Assembly (NCBI GenBank): GCA_036924085.1
Contig: JAVGWX010000006.1
Span: 37,878,445-37,942,444, forward strand
Direction of reading: 5' to 3'
Length of the DNA stretch: 64,000 bases
Origin: Ariolimax columbianus
Lineage: Eukaryota > Mollusca > Gastropoda > Stylommatophora > Arionidae
The notes under the pieces are model-generated. The model did not search any database. It was not told the origin of the DNA and saw nothing but the letters and a program-made list of their open reading frames with translations. The position numbers were made by a program, and so were the translations under genes. The stretch's first letter is position 1. Each line of letters begins with the position of its first letter. This document shows, piece by piece, positions 34,408 to 45,899 of this stretch.

Positions 34408-34837
34408 AGAAAACTGTGCCTCATCTTCGGCCTCTGAACCAGATGTGACGACAGTTTATGTACAATATTTCTTCTTTCTGCTTCACCAACATGCACCTAC
34501 AGCAATGACTGTAACAATAACAGCAGTCAGCTCAAGGCTCCTGACATCCTCGTATTACTTCTCATGAATGAACACGTACTTAGGCCCAGTGCCTCTAATT
34601 TCACAAGTGATCATTTGGCGAGTGTGCAACACATGTTCAGGTTTTACATGACCGGCACCACAAGTGCGTAGATACGTCAGATAAACTGCAATTTTTGTTA
34701 CAACGATATCTTATTCTTTTTCGGCGTTAGTCAGGAAACGGCCTTTGTGTCGTAGTCTACAGCCCGGCGGTGATATATTCGATTTAGCTAGTTTACGAGA
34801 TATTCGAAAACAGTGTGGTATATTGGGAATATGGTGT
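34408..34837. other. Nothing recognised
   Basis: A short stretch at 34705-34775 (CGTAGTCTACAGCCCGGC) faintly resembles E1. Otherwise unique. Confidence 0.4.
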
Positions 34838-35061
34838 TAGGCCCATATTCTTCTAGACCAACTGCAGAGTACGGGTGACACAGTCAAAAAACGCCAGCCG
34901 CCATTACTTTCCCTAATTAGTCTGGTACCAAATTGTTTAGACTGAGTCGACCTTAGAAACCGTTTTACGATCGTAAAATCCCCACACCAACTGGGGACTG
35001 AACTACAACTTTCAGTTTGCAAATCCTGAGCATTAACCACTGCGCTATCTCGGCTCGCCTT
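34838..35061 (-). mobile_element. tRNA-derived SINE of a different family
   Basis: Minus strand: A box GATAGCGCAGTGGTTAATG (about 35051-35031), B box GTAGTTCAGTCCCC (about 35005-34992), then a non-tRNA body of ~150 bp. The body does not match the other SINE family. Confidence 0.6.
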
Positions 35062-35391
35062 CAAAGATATGATCTTAATTTGTTGTGTCCAGAGCGTAAC
35101 CTGAGACGTATCGCCTGACCGGTCGACAGAGATGAGCACAGCCGTCATGTTTATTATTGACCTATGCGGGTTTTCAGGCATTTTTCTTTTTTTGTGTGTG
35201 TTATTTTGCTTTTTAATCATTTGAACAACCTTTTTTGATAAAAACACGAATGTTGTGGAGTTTTGTGGTCTGCTAGTGCCGTTTTAATATTTATGTTCTT
35301 GTTTTGGCCTAGGAAGTACGCATTGCCTTGTCTGCATGACTCTATTAATCATTATGCTCTTATCATATTTAAATGGAATCGAACAGTAATC
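35062..35391. other. Nothing recognised
   Basis: AT-rich spacer between a SINE and the duplicated segment. Confidence 0.45.
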
Positions 35392-35620
35392 AGGGTCAGG
35401 TGAAACAGACTAATCAAGATAATCTCTAATGTCCTAATTCCCGTTCGTAGATAATGACTGCCATAACAGTGGGGACAACTAGATGGATGACGACAATGTA
35501 ATCCCCATAGTGTTCAGTTGTTAATGAGTACACCACAAATACACCTCGGGATGTAGGAAACGTTACTGTAAGCTGCTGCTAAGTATCAGTCATCAAGAGT
35601 TGACTTAAGTCAGCTCGAAA
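35392..35620. repeat. Diverged copy of 31975-32310
   Basis: Same block order as 31975-32310, shortened. The matching reading frame is broken by a stop, so this copy is not expected to encode the peptide. Confidence 0.5.
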
Positions 35621-35649
35621 AAACTTAGAACAACGACAATCCTACTTGG

Positions 35650-36350
35650 ATTGCATGCCTGATTGAGTTTAAAACTAGTGATCTCAGTAGGATAAAAGCT
35701 AATGGTCAGAAACTCGAAGTGGTTGACCGTTTTAAATATCTGGATTCGATTGTCAGTGATGAAGGATCAAAATGTGAGGTGGTAGCCAGAATAGCACAGA
35801 CTACAGCTGCCCTTGCACGGCTTAACAAAATCTAGCAAGTTAGTACTATGCCTGAAAACCAGATTAATGTGTTCATTGGTCCTGTCAATAATCCTCTATG
35901 CTTGTGAAACATGGACAGTTTCATTTGACTTTTAGCGAAGGATACAGGATTTGGAGATGAGATGTTTCCGAAGACTTTTAAACGTCACGTACAAAGATCG
36001 AGTTACAAATGAGGAAATGCGAGATAGAATCACAACAACAATAGGATCTTTAGAAGACCTCTTGGCAACTGTCAGAAGAAGGAAACTCGCTTGGTACGAT
36101 CACATACCGAGATCGAATGGTTTTGCAAACATGATCCTGCTTGGAACTGTGGAAAGGCAGGCGAGAAACAGGCCGTCCCAAAAAGAGGTAGGACAACATA
36201 AAGGAATGGACCAATCTCCGACGAGAAGAATCACAGGCAGCGACCGCTGACAGAGAATGGTTGTGTGGGAGTATGAGGATGTCTTCATGTGTGCCCCATC
36301 GACCCTACTGGTTACGGGATGACCTAACCTGACCTGATTTGACCTGATTG
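35650..36350 (+). pseudogene. RTE-like LINE C-terminal fragment with TGACC-rich end
   Basis: Frames give KLEVVDRFKYLDSIVSDEGS, ALARLNKI, LYACETWTV, LEMRCFRRLLNVTYKDRVTN and RRRKLAWYDHIPRSNG, the standard thumb and C-terminal domain. The end is a short run of imperfect ACCTGA units at 36320-36350. Stops near 35835 and 35935. Confidence 0.78.
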
Positions 36351-36643
36351 TAGTTAATGTATTGCTTGACTCGATGTCATATTTTATGAGGGTTTTAGTT
36401 GTCTTAGTCATCGTTTGTGGATGTAAGCCAACAACCTCATTCTGGCTTAGGGCTGAGCACTTGTCATTTTCTTCACCCGAATTAAGATTGATCATGAAAA
36501 AAACGGCACATGATAATTCACACAAAAAATTAATTCACCCGATTATTCACACGTACTTGTATTCAATCATTATTTTAGATTTAAATGTCTACATTGACAA
36601 TTCACATGCAATGCAGGCATCTGTTGTTTCTTTCAGTTCTTCT

Positions 36644-36957
36644 TCTTCGTCATTCGTTCTCAAACTCCCGCTGCCAAACCTCGAAAAGGACTTTGCAGAG
36701 AACGAAATGCGGCGTGTCAAAGTTTACAGCTGGACTGCGATATTTGCACTTTTCGGTCCGACACATCCGACTTAAGCCTGGCATTTTTGGATACCGGGTT
36801 AACCTTCCCTCTTCGATCATTTCTTCTTATCCAGGATGTCCTGTTGCAACCTGTTATCCGGGATCACCACGCAGAGGTATAGAATCGTCATGACAGCTGT
36901 GGGTCGCTTGCCTTGACCCTAGCATTAAACTTTCAATCACTGACCGCTCCGGCTCAT
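36644..36957 (-). repeat. E1 copy
   Basis: Contains the conserved ACAGCTGGACTGCGATATTTGC and GACACATCCGACTT-type blocks. The tail side is a short TTCTTCTTC run at 36638-36650. Confidence 0.7.
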
Positions 36958-37133
36958 TCAGTTTATGTTACTGGAATTAACAACGTGGCCATACCATAGC
37001 AGTCATGTAGTATAATCTCGAACACATATCTTACAAAGGTAGGGTCATGATTAGGATTAGCGCGTAAATAATGACGTAAACTATTTATTTGGTGCGGTAA
37101 CAATTCGGGTCAAATACGATAAATTTCAAATCT

Positions 37134-37452
37134 AGTGGTCAGCGATCCATAGCTGACTGCTAGCGTCAAGGACAGCGAACCAGAGATGCTAAGACCCTTC
37201 TACGCCTCCACGCGGTAATCCCGGATAACAGGCTGCAGCAGGGCAGACTGGCTAAGGAGAAGGGATCGAAGAGGGAATGCTAATCCGGTTACTTAAAAAA
37301 TGCTTGCTGAAGTCGGATGTGTTGAACTGAAAGGTGCAAATATCGCAGTCAAACTGTAAACTATGACACAACGCATTCCGTTCTCTGGACAACATACTGC
37401 TACTTAAGCCCTTTCAGGGTTTGGTAGTGGGAGATTGAGAACGAACGAAGGC
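37134..37452 (+). repeat. E1 copy, inverted relative to 36644-36957
   Basis: Full-length, from AGCGATCCATAGCTGACTG to GAACGAACGAAGG. It faces the previous copy 5'-end to 5'-end with about 175 bp between, so the pair could form a ~300-bp hairpin. Confidence 0.72.
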
Positions 37453-37722
37453 AAGCCAGTCAAATCTAATGAATTAAAAGACAAAAACTCAGGATGTCCC
37501 TGTCGTACTTGATATGTCTATTTCTTCCATGTTTTTGTTTTGCTGTTTGTTTAAAGGTTTGCCTTTCTTGATTCTATTGGTGATGGCACGGCTCTTTTAA
37601 TCCCAGGAATTAGTATTTAAGGTTATTTTACGACGCTTTGGCCAGTGTATGTATGTTGTTTCAGAGACCGCTTTTATACTTGTCTCTACCACACCATGTT
37701 CCGGGCGAAGTGATTCTGGGAT

Positions 37723-37958
37723 ACGGGGCGAAGTAGTTAAGCTGTCGGACTCGTGATCGGGTGGTGTGTTCGTTCGACTCCGGACTCCGCCGTCTTTTTC
37801 ACGGCTGATTGATGCGAAGTACCTTGCATCTTGTAGTTGCCTCCTAGTCGTTTTGTCCTTGACTTGCCACAGGGTTCGGGCGGCTCGAGACGAGAGAGTC
37901 AGGATAACAAGTTACGCAGTTAATCTTTACCAAAAATAGCGCTAGCAAAATAAATTGG
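37723..37958 (+). mobile_element. tRNA-derived SINE, 3' hairpin missing
   Basis: A box GGCGAAGTAGTTAAG and B box CGTTCGACTCC (37770-37780), then the family core. The sequence ends at AATAAATTGGCATAG without the terminal hairpin, and a ~30-bp tandem repeat starts there. Confidence 0.75.
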
Positions 37959-38065
37959 CATAGAATACAACAAACACATTTATGTGGTATAGAATGCTAC
38001 AAACACATATATGTGGCATATAATACAACAAATACATATATGTGGCATAGAATATTTAAAAAAAA
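37958..38065. repeat. ~30-36-bp tandem repeat, 3-4 copies, abutting a SINE
   Basis: Units contain GGCATAGAATACAACAAACA and CATATATGTGG. The first unit overlaps the 3' end of the SINE at 37723-37958, so the array may have grown from the SINE tail. Confidence 0.75.
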
Positions 38066-38639
38066 ACAGATTAAGAACACATACAATCCTTAACAACTGG
38101 GGGAAAAAAAAAAAAACTAGTTTTTATCTGAGATGTATCAGCGTTCTTCTGCTTTCAAAGGTTCACCAGGAATAACTATAGGAGCGTTCTTTCGGCTTAC
38201 ATACACAGTTGAGATGGATATTCTCTGTAAGAACTCCAATTTTATATTCAAACATGTGTTAGATTGGAACACACATGGAAAGTTGAAATAGGAAAGCCAA
38301 AAAGCACAGTGAAAACAATGGTCAACATTTTAATGAGTGGCATGTGTCCTGTAGTGCCCTATAATCGTCTGGAAACGCAATAAAGAAGGATAGTAAATGT
38401 TTGAATGAAGCTAAGTGTAACATGGGGTTTCCTGGACGGGAAGGGGGGGGGGGATTCAATAGGGAGATAAGTGTTTGGGAAAGATTAACAAAGAACAACT
38501 TTCAAAGTAAGAATATGTACTAAAAGGCAAGAAATCGTGTGGTGTAATCTTTCTAGGGTAAAACAACACATGGTACTGCATACCCAGCCATTGAAACTAC
38601 CAACAGTTGGCTGAATCTTGAGTAGCATTTTAAATGTGA
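38066..38639. other. Nothing recognised
   Basis: Contains a G run at 38442-38453 and no frames of note. Confidence 0.45.
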
Positions 38640-38950
38640 AAGTTCAGTTTAGTTCAGGCGCCATCTCCGCATCAAAAGCTCGCTAAAATGGATCTTCAGC
38701 ATAATCTATCTTATGCCGTAATTGTGCAGAAAGGATTTTTTCACTCTATCTCCTGATGTTATCCACCCACTTAAAACTGCATCTGCCTCTTGAACGACCG
38801 CCTTTCATCCTACCTTCCAATATGGTCTTCAACAAGGAGGTATGTATTGTTATGTGACCAAAATAACGTAAATGTCTAACCATGATTTCGGTCATTAATT
38901 ATGTTTTCACCCCCAACTTTTCCACAATCTACAAATTTGAAAGAAGGTTC
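38640..38950 (-). repeat. Second copy of the RTE 3' region seen at 6515-6830
   Basis: Aligns over ~300 bp with 6520-6830 (blocks GTTCAGTT, GTTATCCACCCACTTAAAA, GGTCTTCAACAAGGAGG, TTTCGGTCA). Non-coding. Confidence 0.7.
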
Positions 38951-39149
38951 TATAAATAGTTCCACATATACGAACTGACACGTGCATTAAAATAGGGAAT
39001 ACCGTAGTATCTTGATGGTCAGAACTGGACGATGAGTAACAAGAGAAGAATGAGGAATGTGTTAAATGTTCAACATATTGTAATGTTCAGTTGAGTATGA
39101 TGTAGCAATATCTGTAAAATGGTGATTGTTGGTTCTGAAATAAAAAATG

Positions 39150-40080
39150 GGTTCGGCTGTAATCTTAAGACACTGTTGGGTGTCAGTAGAAAATGGTGTT
39201 GGTTTGTAACTAAAAATTATGTTGGTTGTCGACTAAAGAGGACCTTAGTCGTCAATTAAAGATGATGTTGATTGTAAACTAAAGTGGGTCCCATCACACT
39301 GCAACATCCAAGGCAACGAGGAGGCAGACAGACTGGCAAAAGAAGGTGCAAGACTACCACAAACAGATACCAGTATGACGTACGAAGAGTCAAAACGGCT
39401 TATCAAAGCCAGATACATGACCAAATGGGAAACCGAACATACTGGTTACACCAAAAACGATGCCTATTACCAGTTGAACCGAAGAGAGCAGATCGTTGTC
39501 TTCAGACTTCGCACTGGCCACAATAGACTGAGGTACCACCTATTCAACAAATTGAAGATAGGGTGTACCGACGAATGCCCGTGCGGTACTGGTAAAATGA
39601 CCGCTGAACATCTGCTGCAGAACTGCCGACATACGAGGATCAGAGAGAGCAGATGTGGCCATCACCAGTGGAACTGCAAGACAAGCTCTATGGCAGTGGC
39701 GACAGCCTCAGGATGACCGCCGCTTTTTTCGAAAAAATAATGGTTACTGTCTGACTGCGTACGCAGAAGAAGAAGAAGAAGAAGTAAACTAAAGATGGAT
39801 TTTGGTTGCCAACAAAAGATGATAGTGGTTGTCGACTGAAGATGACCTTAATTACTAACTTAAGATGACCTGAGCTGTCAACTAAGGATAATGTTGGTTG
39901 TAAACAAATGATGGATTTTATCGACACCGAAGATGACTTTGGTTGTCAAGAAAAAAGGATGCTGATTGTCTACTTGGAGATTGTCCTGTTTTGTTATAAA
40001 CTTAAAATCATCTCAAGATTGAGAACATTATCAACAGAAGATGGTGTTGGTTATCAACTAACCATTGTGTTGGCTGTAAG
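39150..40080. repeat. 23-24-bp minisatellite, split by a LINE
   Basis: Units such as ATGATGTTGGTTGTAAACTA plus AAG, with heavy divergence. Interrupted by the LINE at 39285-39783. Confidence 0.85.
39285..39783 (+). mobile_element. Short 5'-truncated LINE copy with frameshift
   Basis: Contains only the end of RNase H (from the WVPSHC block) and the C-terminal zinc-knuckle region. A one-base loss near 39629, just after the last knuckle cysteine (LLQNC), shifts the frame so the terminal tail is garbled. The (GAA)n tail is at 39769-39783. GTAAACTAAAG flanks it at 39274-39284 and 39784-39794. It is inserted in a 23-bp minisatellite. Confidence 0.88.
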
Positions 40081-40996
40081 ATGACCCCCTTGGTTATGAA
40101 TGTCAACTCTATATTGTGTTCAATATTGACTCAGGACTTTGTTGGTGCAAAAGTAAAAGTTGTTAGTACTCACGTGTCAAAGCGAAGAACTATGGTGCAG
40201 TACTCGATTTTGGGAAATCACCATTATTCCCCTAACATCCTTCGCCTTCAGCTGAAAAAAACACATGAAGAAACTATAGCATTAAACGCCAGTGGGAAAG
40301 AATCAGCCACAGTCTAAAAAGTGAATTAAAGAGGGTTGTAATTGGGGCTAGCTACCTCAGTGGGTAAAACCACTGTTACTGAAACCGCCACTGCCAATAC
40401 ATGCCCCATTTGTAAATAGGCCAGCTGTACTAGTGACCCTAAGCTTTACCTGGCGAGATTTGTCAAATCACTGAACCAAGTGATATGCCAATTAGGTCTC
40501 TTCTATGTCACGACATACGAACCAGAGTCGATTTAAGGTATTGACATGATCAGTTATCCAGGTGTATATGTTCAATTGGCTTGACTTTGTTTGTTCTCAA
40601 TCTCCAACTACCAAACATTGAAAATGGCGGAAGTAGCAGAATGTAGTCCAGAGAACGGTATATTTAGTCTGGGAAAATTAAGCGACAAAAAAGTGATGGG
40701 AACAGATCATCACTAATTTAAGAAAAAGGCTGAGACCTATAACAAACAGGCATCTAACACTTTATCACTGACGACAATATGTGGTATGAACTGTTTTCAC
40801 GGTGTTTGTTAAAAAGTTCGTTAAATTGATTACAAAGAACTGGTTTGGGTAAATTCTTCTTCTTTAGCGTTATTGGTTTCTTCAGTGACTGCTTACGAAG
40901 ACAGAACTAACAGATATTCACGAATAAACAAGGAAAATAGCCAAGATTGTGATATAAACTATTTGAAGCTGGGAAGTTGAAACAATAATAACATTC
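40081..40996. other. No gene beyond the E1 remnant
   Basis: A plus frame at 40081-40317 (78 codons) starts in the minisatellite and is unassigned. The 40330-40500 segment has a weak SINE-like look without clear boxes. Confidence 0.4.
40577..40664 (-). repeat. Truncated E1 copy
   Basis: Only the tail-proximal ~85 bp remain (TTCTCAATCTCC through AGTCCAGAGAACGG). Confidence 0.6.
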
Positions 40997-41340
40997 TTCT
41001 TCTTCTTCTTACGCTGTCAGACGTCAACCTGTATTTTTTCAAAAAAAGCAGTGGTCATCCTGAGGCTGTCGACACTGCCATAGAGCTTGTCTTGTGTTGC
41101 CACTGGTGATGGCCACATGTGCTTTTTCTGATCCTCGTATGTCTGGCAGTTTTGCAGCAAATGTTCAGCGGTCATTTTCCCGGTACCACACTTGCATTCG
41201 TCAGTGCCACCTATCTTCAAATTATTGAATAGGTGGTACCTCAGTCTATTGTGGCCTGTGCGGAGCCAGAAGACCACGACCTGCTCTCTTCTGTTCAACT
41301 TGTAATAGGTATCGTTTTTTGTGTAGTCAGTATGTTCGGT
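40997..41340 (-). mobile_element. Diverged LINE 3' end, RNase H family
   Basis: The frame from about 41352 to 41017 matches the last ~110 residues of the family, including the C-x3-C-x-C-x7-H-x4-C knuckle, with many substitutions. It ends with a short (GAA)n tail. Imperfect flanks (GAAT-rich, about 9 of 11 matching, read in element orientation) may be an eroded target duplication. It is older than the four near-identical copies. Confidence 0.8.
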
Positions 41341-41352
41341 TATAATATTCAA

Positions 41353-42456
41353 AGTTGGTTAGTAGATTGAAAGTTGCTGTTGTTTGTTCATCGTTTTCGA
41401 AGATGACCACATTGTCATATGTCAATCCTGGAGTTGGTTGGTAGATGTCTGATCAAACAAATCCGAGCCCGAAAGCGTCTGTCACACTGAGGGTAGAGAA
41501 GCACTGTCTGACGGTCAGACTTCATCGATGAGGCTCAGAGAAAACGAGCCGACAGAACGGATTGAACGCACGGGGACGCCACCACTGATTCCTCGTGAGT
41601 GTGCCCGGGTACGGAAGATTCTACAGTGCCAGGATTGAACTTTTCAGTCTTATGATAACACAACTGGCAGCATACGTCTGATGCTGTCACCATCTTCTTT
41701 TGCAATGGACAACTATTATATCATTAAATAATTGTATGACAAAATAGTTTTATTTTCTAATTTTGCACTTTCATAAACTTATGTTGATTCATATAGCCCA
41801 ATCTTTAGCAGTAATTGATCCCGGGAGCACACTTTGAAAACCACTGATTTGAACATAAATAATTCTCTGTACAAGTATTGTTAAAGATCTGGACTCGTGT
41901 TTGGGAGAAATCAATACTAGAATTAATAATTCGACAGAGAAACAATCGACACACAAGAGAGATTCTCTTTCACTCGCTTTCATTAATACCGGCTTAGAAA
42001 ACCAAGCTATGGCGAGATTTTGGGATTTCGCAGAGTTATTAGAAATTTCATTCCCATAATGCATTTTCTAGGTTTATCTTTTAGAATTCTTTTTCTCCAA
42101 ATGATTCTCCATGTTGAGAGTTGTTTTTATCGAGACATTACTTTCAATCGGTTCTCTGAATTCTTCCACATGTAGATCGCATTTTATACCTGTTTTGTTT
42201 TATTCGTTGTTTTGGAACGAATTGAAATGCCGTTGTGATCTCGTTTATTTTCTGAACTTGATTTTGTTCCTCCCTGGACCGGTCTCTCAAGTTAAAAAAA
42301 GAGAAGGGATTGAGGAGAGTGAGACATGCAGGCTCGTGTATTCTGACAGGATGTTGTCAATGGCATATACGCTGAAAGTAGCGACGGGCTTTGATTGGTT
42401 GATTAATTGAAGGACTTGAGGCAGGGAACTGTTCACTCCATATCGTAGTATGTAGC
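41353..42456. other. No gene recognised
   Basis: Frames at 41789-42064 (minus) and 42111-42410 (plus) are unassigned. About 41677-41705 resembles part of the ORF at 45402-45899. Confidence 0.4.
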
Positions 42457-42645
42457 TTTGTGTGTGTATGCTTGTGTGTCTTTGTGTGTGGTTGTTTGTT
42501 TGGTTGTTTGTTTGTTTGCTTGCTTGCTTTGCTTGCTTGAGTGCGCATGTGTGTATATGTAAGTACGCATCTGCGTATGTGTATATGCATGTATGTATGC
42601 ATGTATGTACTTACATGTGTGTATGAATGAATGGTTGGTACGTAG
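42457..42645. repeat. GT/TGTT/GTAT-rich simple repeat
   Basis: Mixed TG, TTTG, CTTG and GTAT repeats. Confidence 0.9.
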
Positions 42646-43626
42646 GTAGTTATATTAATAATTAAATAAATAATTATACAATAGAAATGCAGAAAATAAC
42701 ACAGATTACTTGCTCTTGCCTTCATTATCAGGACGAAGAACCTGTAAAACATGGTTGCATGGAGACAAAATAGAGCAAGAGAGATCAAAATGCGCAGAAA
42801 AACCTCAACTGCCACATCATTGCAAGATATATGAACAAATTAAAGATAGCTCATATTCTGAGGTTGCAAACCAGCATATGACTCTGAATGAAATTGAAAA
42901 TAAACGTATCGTAGCATTGCACACGATAATAATAATGAACATCTCTTTTTTTTAAATGACAGATTGAAACGTTTCTAGAAATACAAAAAAATTTAAACAT
43001 TTCATCAAGAAATCTGTAGAATAGCTCAATGACGTTCATGTGTACTCTTGCTTTTTCTGCCAGCTTTCAGATTATTGATTGTTACTTGACAAATGGAGAA
43101 AACATCTTGAGCATGTCGTTTGTAAAAGTGTCATATTCCTATTCTTTTTTATGTTTCAACAATCATGCTTTTGGACCACTGCGATCACTCAAATCATTCC
43201 CATGATTGACTTAAACTTTATTTAAGTTTGTCACAAAAATTTGATTGCAACTGTCAGCAACTGCAATCTCAAAGTTAGTTTGTCAATTTCAGCTTAACTA
43301 TCGAGGCTTCTAACTCTCGTTTCTGCTAATGTTTACTAGACTTTTGTCAGACAACTTCTATTCACTTGTGAGTTTCAGTCCAGCGTATATTCAATTAAAT
43401 TGATGCACTGCTTTCTGAACCCTTACACTATCCATGCCTATTTCTTACTCAAATATACAAGGTAATTAGTAAAGGAGGAGCGGATTGTTATGGATAGCCT
43501 CTTATCTACTTTTCGTTGCATTCGAGAATAAGCGAATTATTCCAGATGATCCATTTCTTTTTCAAAACAGATCCCTTCAAGTGATGGATCCCGTTATGAA
43601 AAGGATTCATTTTCATAATATGAGTG
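42646..43626. other. Nothing recognised
   Basis: AT-rich with only short unassigned frames. Confidence 0.45.
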
Positions 43627-43868
43627 GGGACGGCATGAGCTAGTGGTTAAGTGACACGGCTCACAATCCGAAGGTGCTGAGTTCGATCCCCATCACAGAA
43701 CTGGCCGTTTCCCAGGGGAAGCAAAACCTTAAAAAATGCAAGAGGAAGCAGACCCTTACATAAAATGAATGCTGCTGTCGGATGCACTGGGCCGACAGGA
43801 GCAAAATAAAAACCACAGTGCAACGCAACCCGCCTTTGGGGAATAGAGAAATTAGGGGAACGCAAACA
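43627..43868 (+). mobile_element. tRNA-derived SINE with LINE-like body
   Basis: A box TGAGCTAGTGGTTAAG (43635-43650), B box GAGTTCGATCCCC (43679-43691). The body (about 43760-43830) has a CTGTCGGATGCACTGGGCC block also found at the 5' end of the long LINE near 53845. The end is A-rich with (AAAC)n. Confidence 0.6.
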
Positions 43869-44370
43869 AACAAAATTTTAAAAAATGTGAGGCCCTTTGC
43901 ATAATGCGGCCTTAACTTAATGGTTCATTTTACATAATGCATTCTTTTTGCATACTTAGTTGCCTTACATAATGCCTGTATATTTTAGTCGTGGTGTCGG
44001 TGCATACGTCTTAACTCACCACACACACACATTTTAATGTTTAAAATATATATTTTTAGCACCGAAATTGAGGAGGTGACGTCACAGAATAGTATATTTG
44101 CTTAACTGTTAGGGGTGTCACACATACTGCGAGAATAGACGAGACTTTCTGCTTCAGCTGCGGCTTATTTCTGTGGACTGAGCTATACATTTCTTGGATC
44201 TGCTAACGTTGGTTCATGATAAGATTAGTAGCATCCAGTTTCTGTATGGCAGCATGGCATTGTCCTTATCACCTGTGATAGCATCTAGAGATGTCTTAAC
44301 AGTTTTTGTGGGTACTCTGATTACTAAAACTTATTTGTTTTTTGGACACATGAAGATGGAGAGTTCTACA

Positions 44371-44371
<1 letters not shown>
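43869..44371. other. Nothing recognised
   Basis: Small repeats of TTTGCATAATG/TTACATAATGC near 43890-43980; no gene. Confidence 0.45.

Positions 44372-44410
<39 letters not shown>
44372..44410. repeat. (AT)n microsatellite
   Basis: Lies just left of the TA target of the 713-bp mariner-like element. Confidence 0.97.
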
Positions 44411-44415
<5 letters not shown>

Positions 44416-44431
44416 CAAATATATACACATA

Positions 44432-45144
44432 CACGAAGCGTGTTCAAATGAAACCGGACCTAACTGTACAATTGGAACACACGTACTGTGTGCATGATGA
44501 CGTCACTTCTGATGTAAACAGCAAATACCAACCGTCAATTTAAAAAAAAATATCTTTATCCTTCAACTCATAGTTTCCTCAGCAGATCGTTGAAAACATT
44601 GCGGTTGTGATATGGAATTCGTCCAGAGTTGATCAGGCAGTGCTGATTCGGTTTCTAAGAGCTGAAGGATGTCGACCAATTGACATTGATTGCAGAATGC
44701 AGGCAGTGTATGGTGACAAACGTGTGCAGAAGATAACAGTGTAGAACTGGAAAACGATGTTTAAAGAAGGAAGTGAGTTATTGAAAGATCTTCTGAGACC
44801 AGGTCAGGCGCATATTGTTGCGTCAGAAGATGCCATCGCCAAAATTGATGCAGAAATTCGGATAGACCGTCGTCGGAGCTTAAGTTCGTCATACTTGTGT
44901 ACCCCTACACTGCCTGCATTATGCGATCAATGTCAACTGGGCGACATACTTCAGCTGTTAGAAACAGAAACACCGCTCGTTAATAAACTCTGGACGAATT
45001 CTGTATCACACCCGTCATAAACTATGAGTCAGAGGATAACGAAATTTAGCAAAATTGACGGTTGCTATGTGCTGTTAGCATCATAAGTGACGTCATCATG
45101 TTCCTTTGATGGAGTTAGGTCCGGTTTAATTTGAATACGCCTCG
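44432..45144 (+). mobile_element. 713-bp mariner-like element with long terminal inverted repeats
   Basis: The ends read inward as CACGAAGCGTGTTCAAATGA and CGAGGCGTATTCAAATTA. Both continue with AAACCGGACCTAACT and further similarity for about 140 bp. TA dinucleotides flank both ends (44430-44431, 45145-45146). Inside, one frame gives VDQAVLIRFLRAEGCRPIDI, MQAVYGDKRVQ, FKEGSELLKDLLRPGQAH and AIAKIDAEIRIDRR, the DNA-binding part of a mariner-like transposase. No catalytic triad is seen, so it is an internally deleted derivative. Confidence 0.8.
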
Positions 45145-45401
45145 TATATATGAAAAGGAAAACACATATTGAGGTTCTGAAACAATTCAAGATGGAGATG
45201 TCGCTTCTGAAAGAATTAAAAAAGGAGAAAAACAAAATATGTTGGTCATGTTCACATACATGGCAGTCGGCTAATAGGGAATGTATTAGGAACAAGATGA
45301 GGGCAATATGGAGGCAAACAATAAGATGTACAAATGGATAGACATCAATATATCGTCGGGACACAGAGTGACTGATTATATCAACCTGTCACGGATGAGA
45401 G

Positions 45402-45899
45402 TTGGATCATAGTAGACTTGCAGTTTGGTTACGAGCCATCTATACTGCTCTTAGCAAACCATGTCTGGTGTTATGGCATGTCACACCGTTTATCTTCTCT
45501 TACGACATATCTTTATGGAGCAGGGGTGCTATAGTTGTCTTTGTCATACACAAAGACCTCGGCGTACTACCCTTTCAAATCGCAATAGCCGCTGACGACA
45601 TACCATCAGTGGGACATGTCTTGCCACTGTTCCAAGGTAGCTCGGAACTAGAGAGTGAGGTCGATAACCAGCGCAGTGTCTTCCTAACTACGAGATCAAA
45701 ATACACCGCAAGTGACATCATCAAGACAAAACCGTCTGATGATGTCGCCATCATTGTTTGCGATGGACAACTAACTAATGAAACAATGGACTTATTATCA
45801 GCTATGCAACACGCAAAACACCACAAGAACATCTCCCCAGCAGATGCTATAATAATATTACTATCTCTATTCTCTGTCCAAATTCTGCTACGAAACTAA
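45402..45899 (+). CDS. Unassigned 165-codon ORF
   Basis: Longest open frame in the window that is not part of a recognised transposon or of the antisense of one. It includes AIVVFVIHKDLGVLPFQIAI and KPSDDVAIIVCDGQLTNETM. I recognise no family. A ~45-bp piece (around the DVAIIVCDGQL codons, 45735-45780) has a diverged relative at about 41677-41705, so it may belong to a dispersed element. Start and splice context unknown. Confidence 0.25.
   Translation: MDHSRLAVWLRAIYTALSKPCLVLWHVTPFIFSYDISLWSRGAIVVFVIHKDLGVLPFQIAIAADDIPSVGHVLPLFQGSSELESEVDNQRSVFLTTRSKYTASDIIKTKPSDDVAIIVCDGQLTNETMDLLSAMQHAKHHKNISPADAIIILLSLFSVQILLRN

Noticed and set aside
36362..36893. Overlapping 137- and 102-codon ORFs
   Set aside because: Their second halves lie in the antisense of an E1 repeat and the frames are not shared by other copies.
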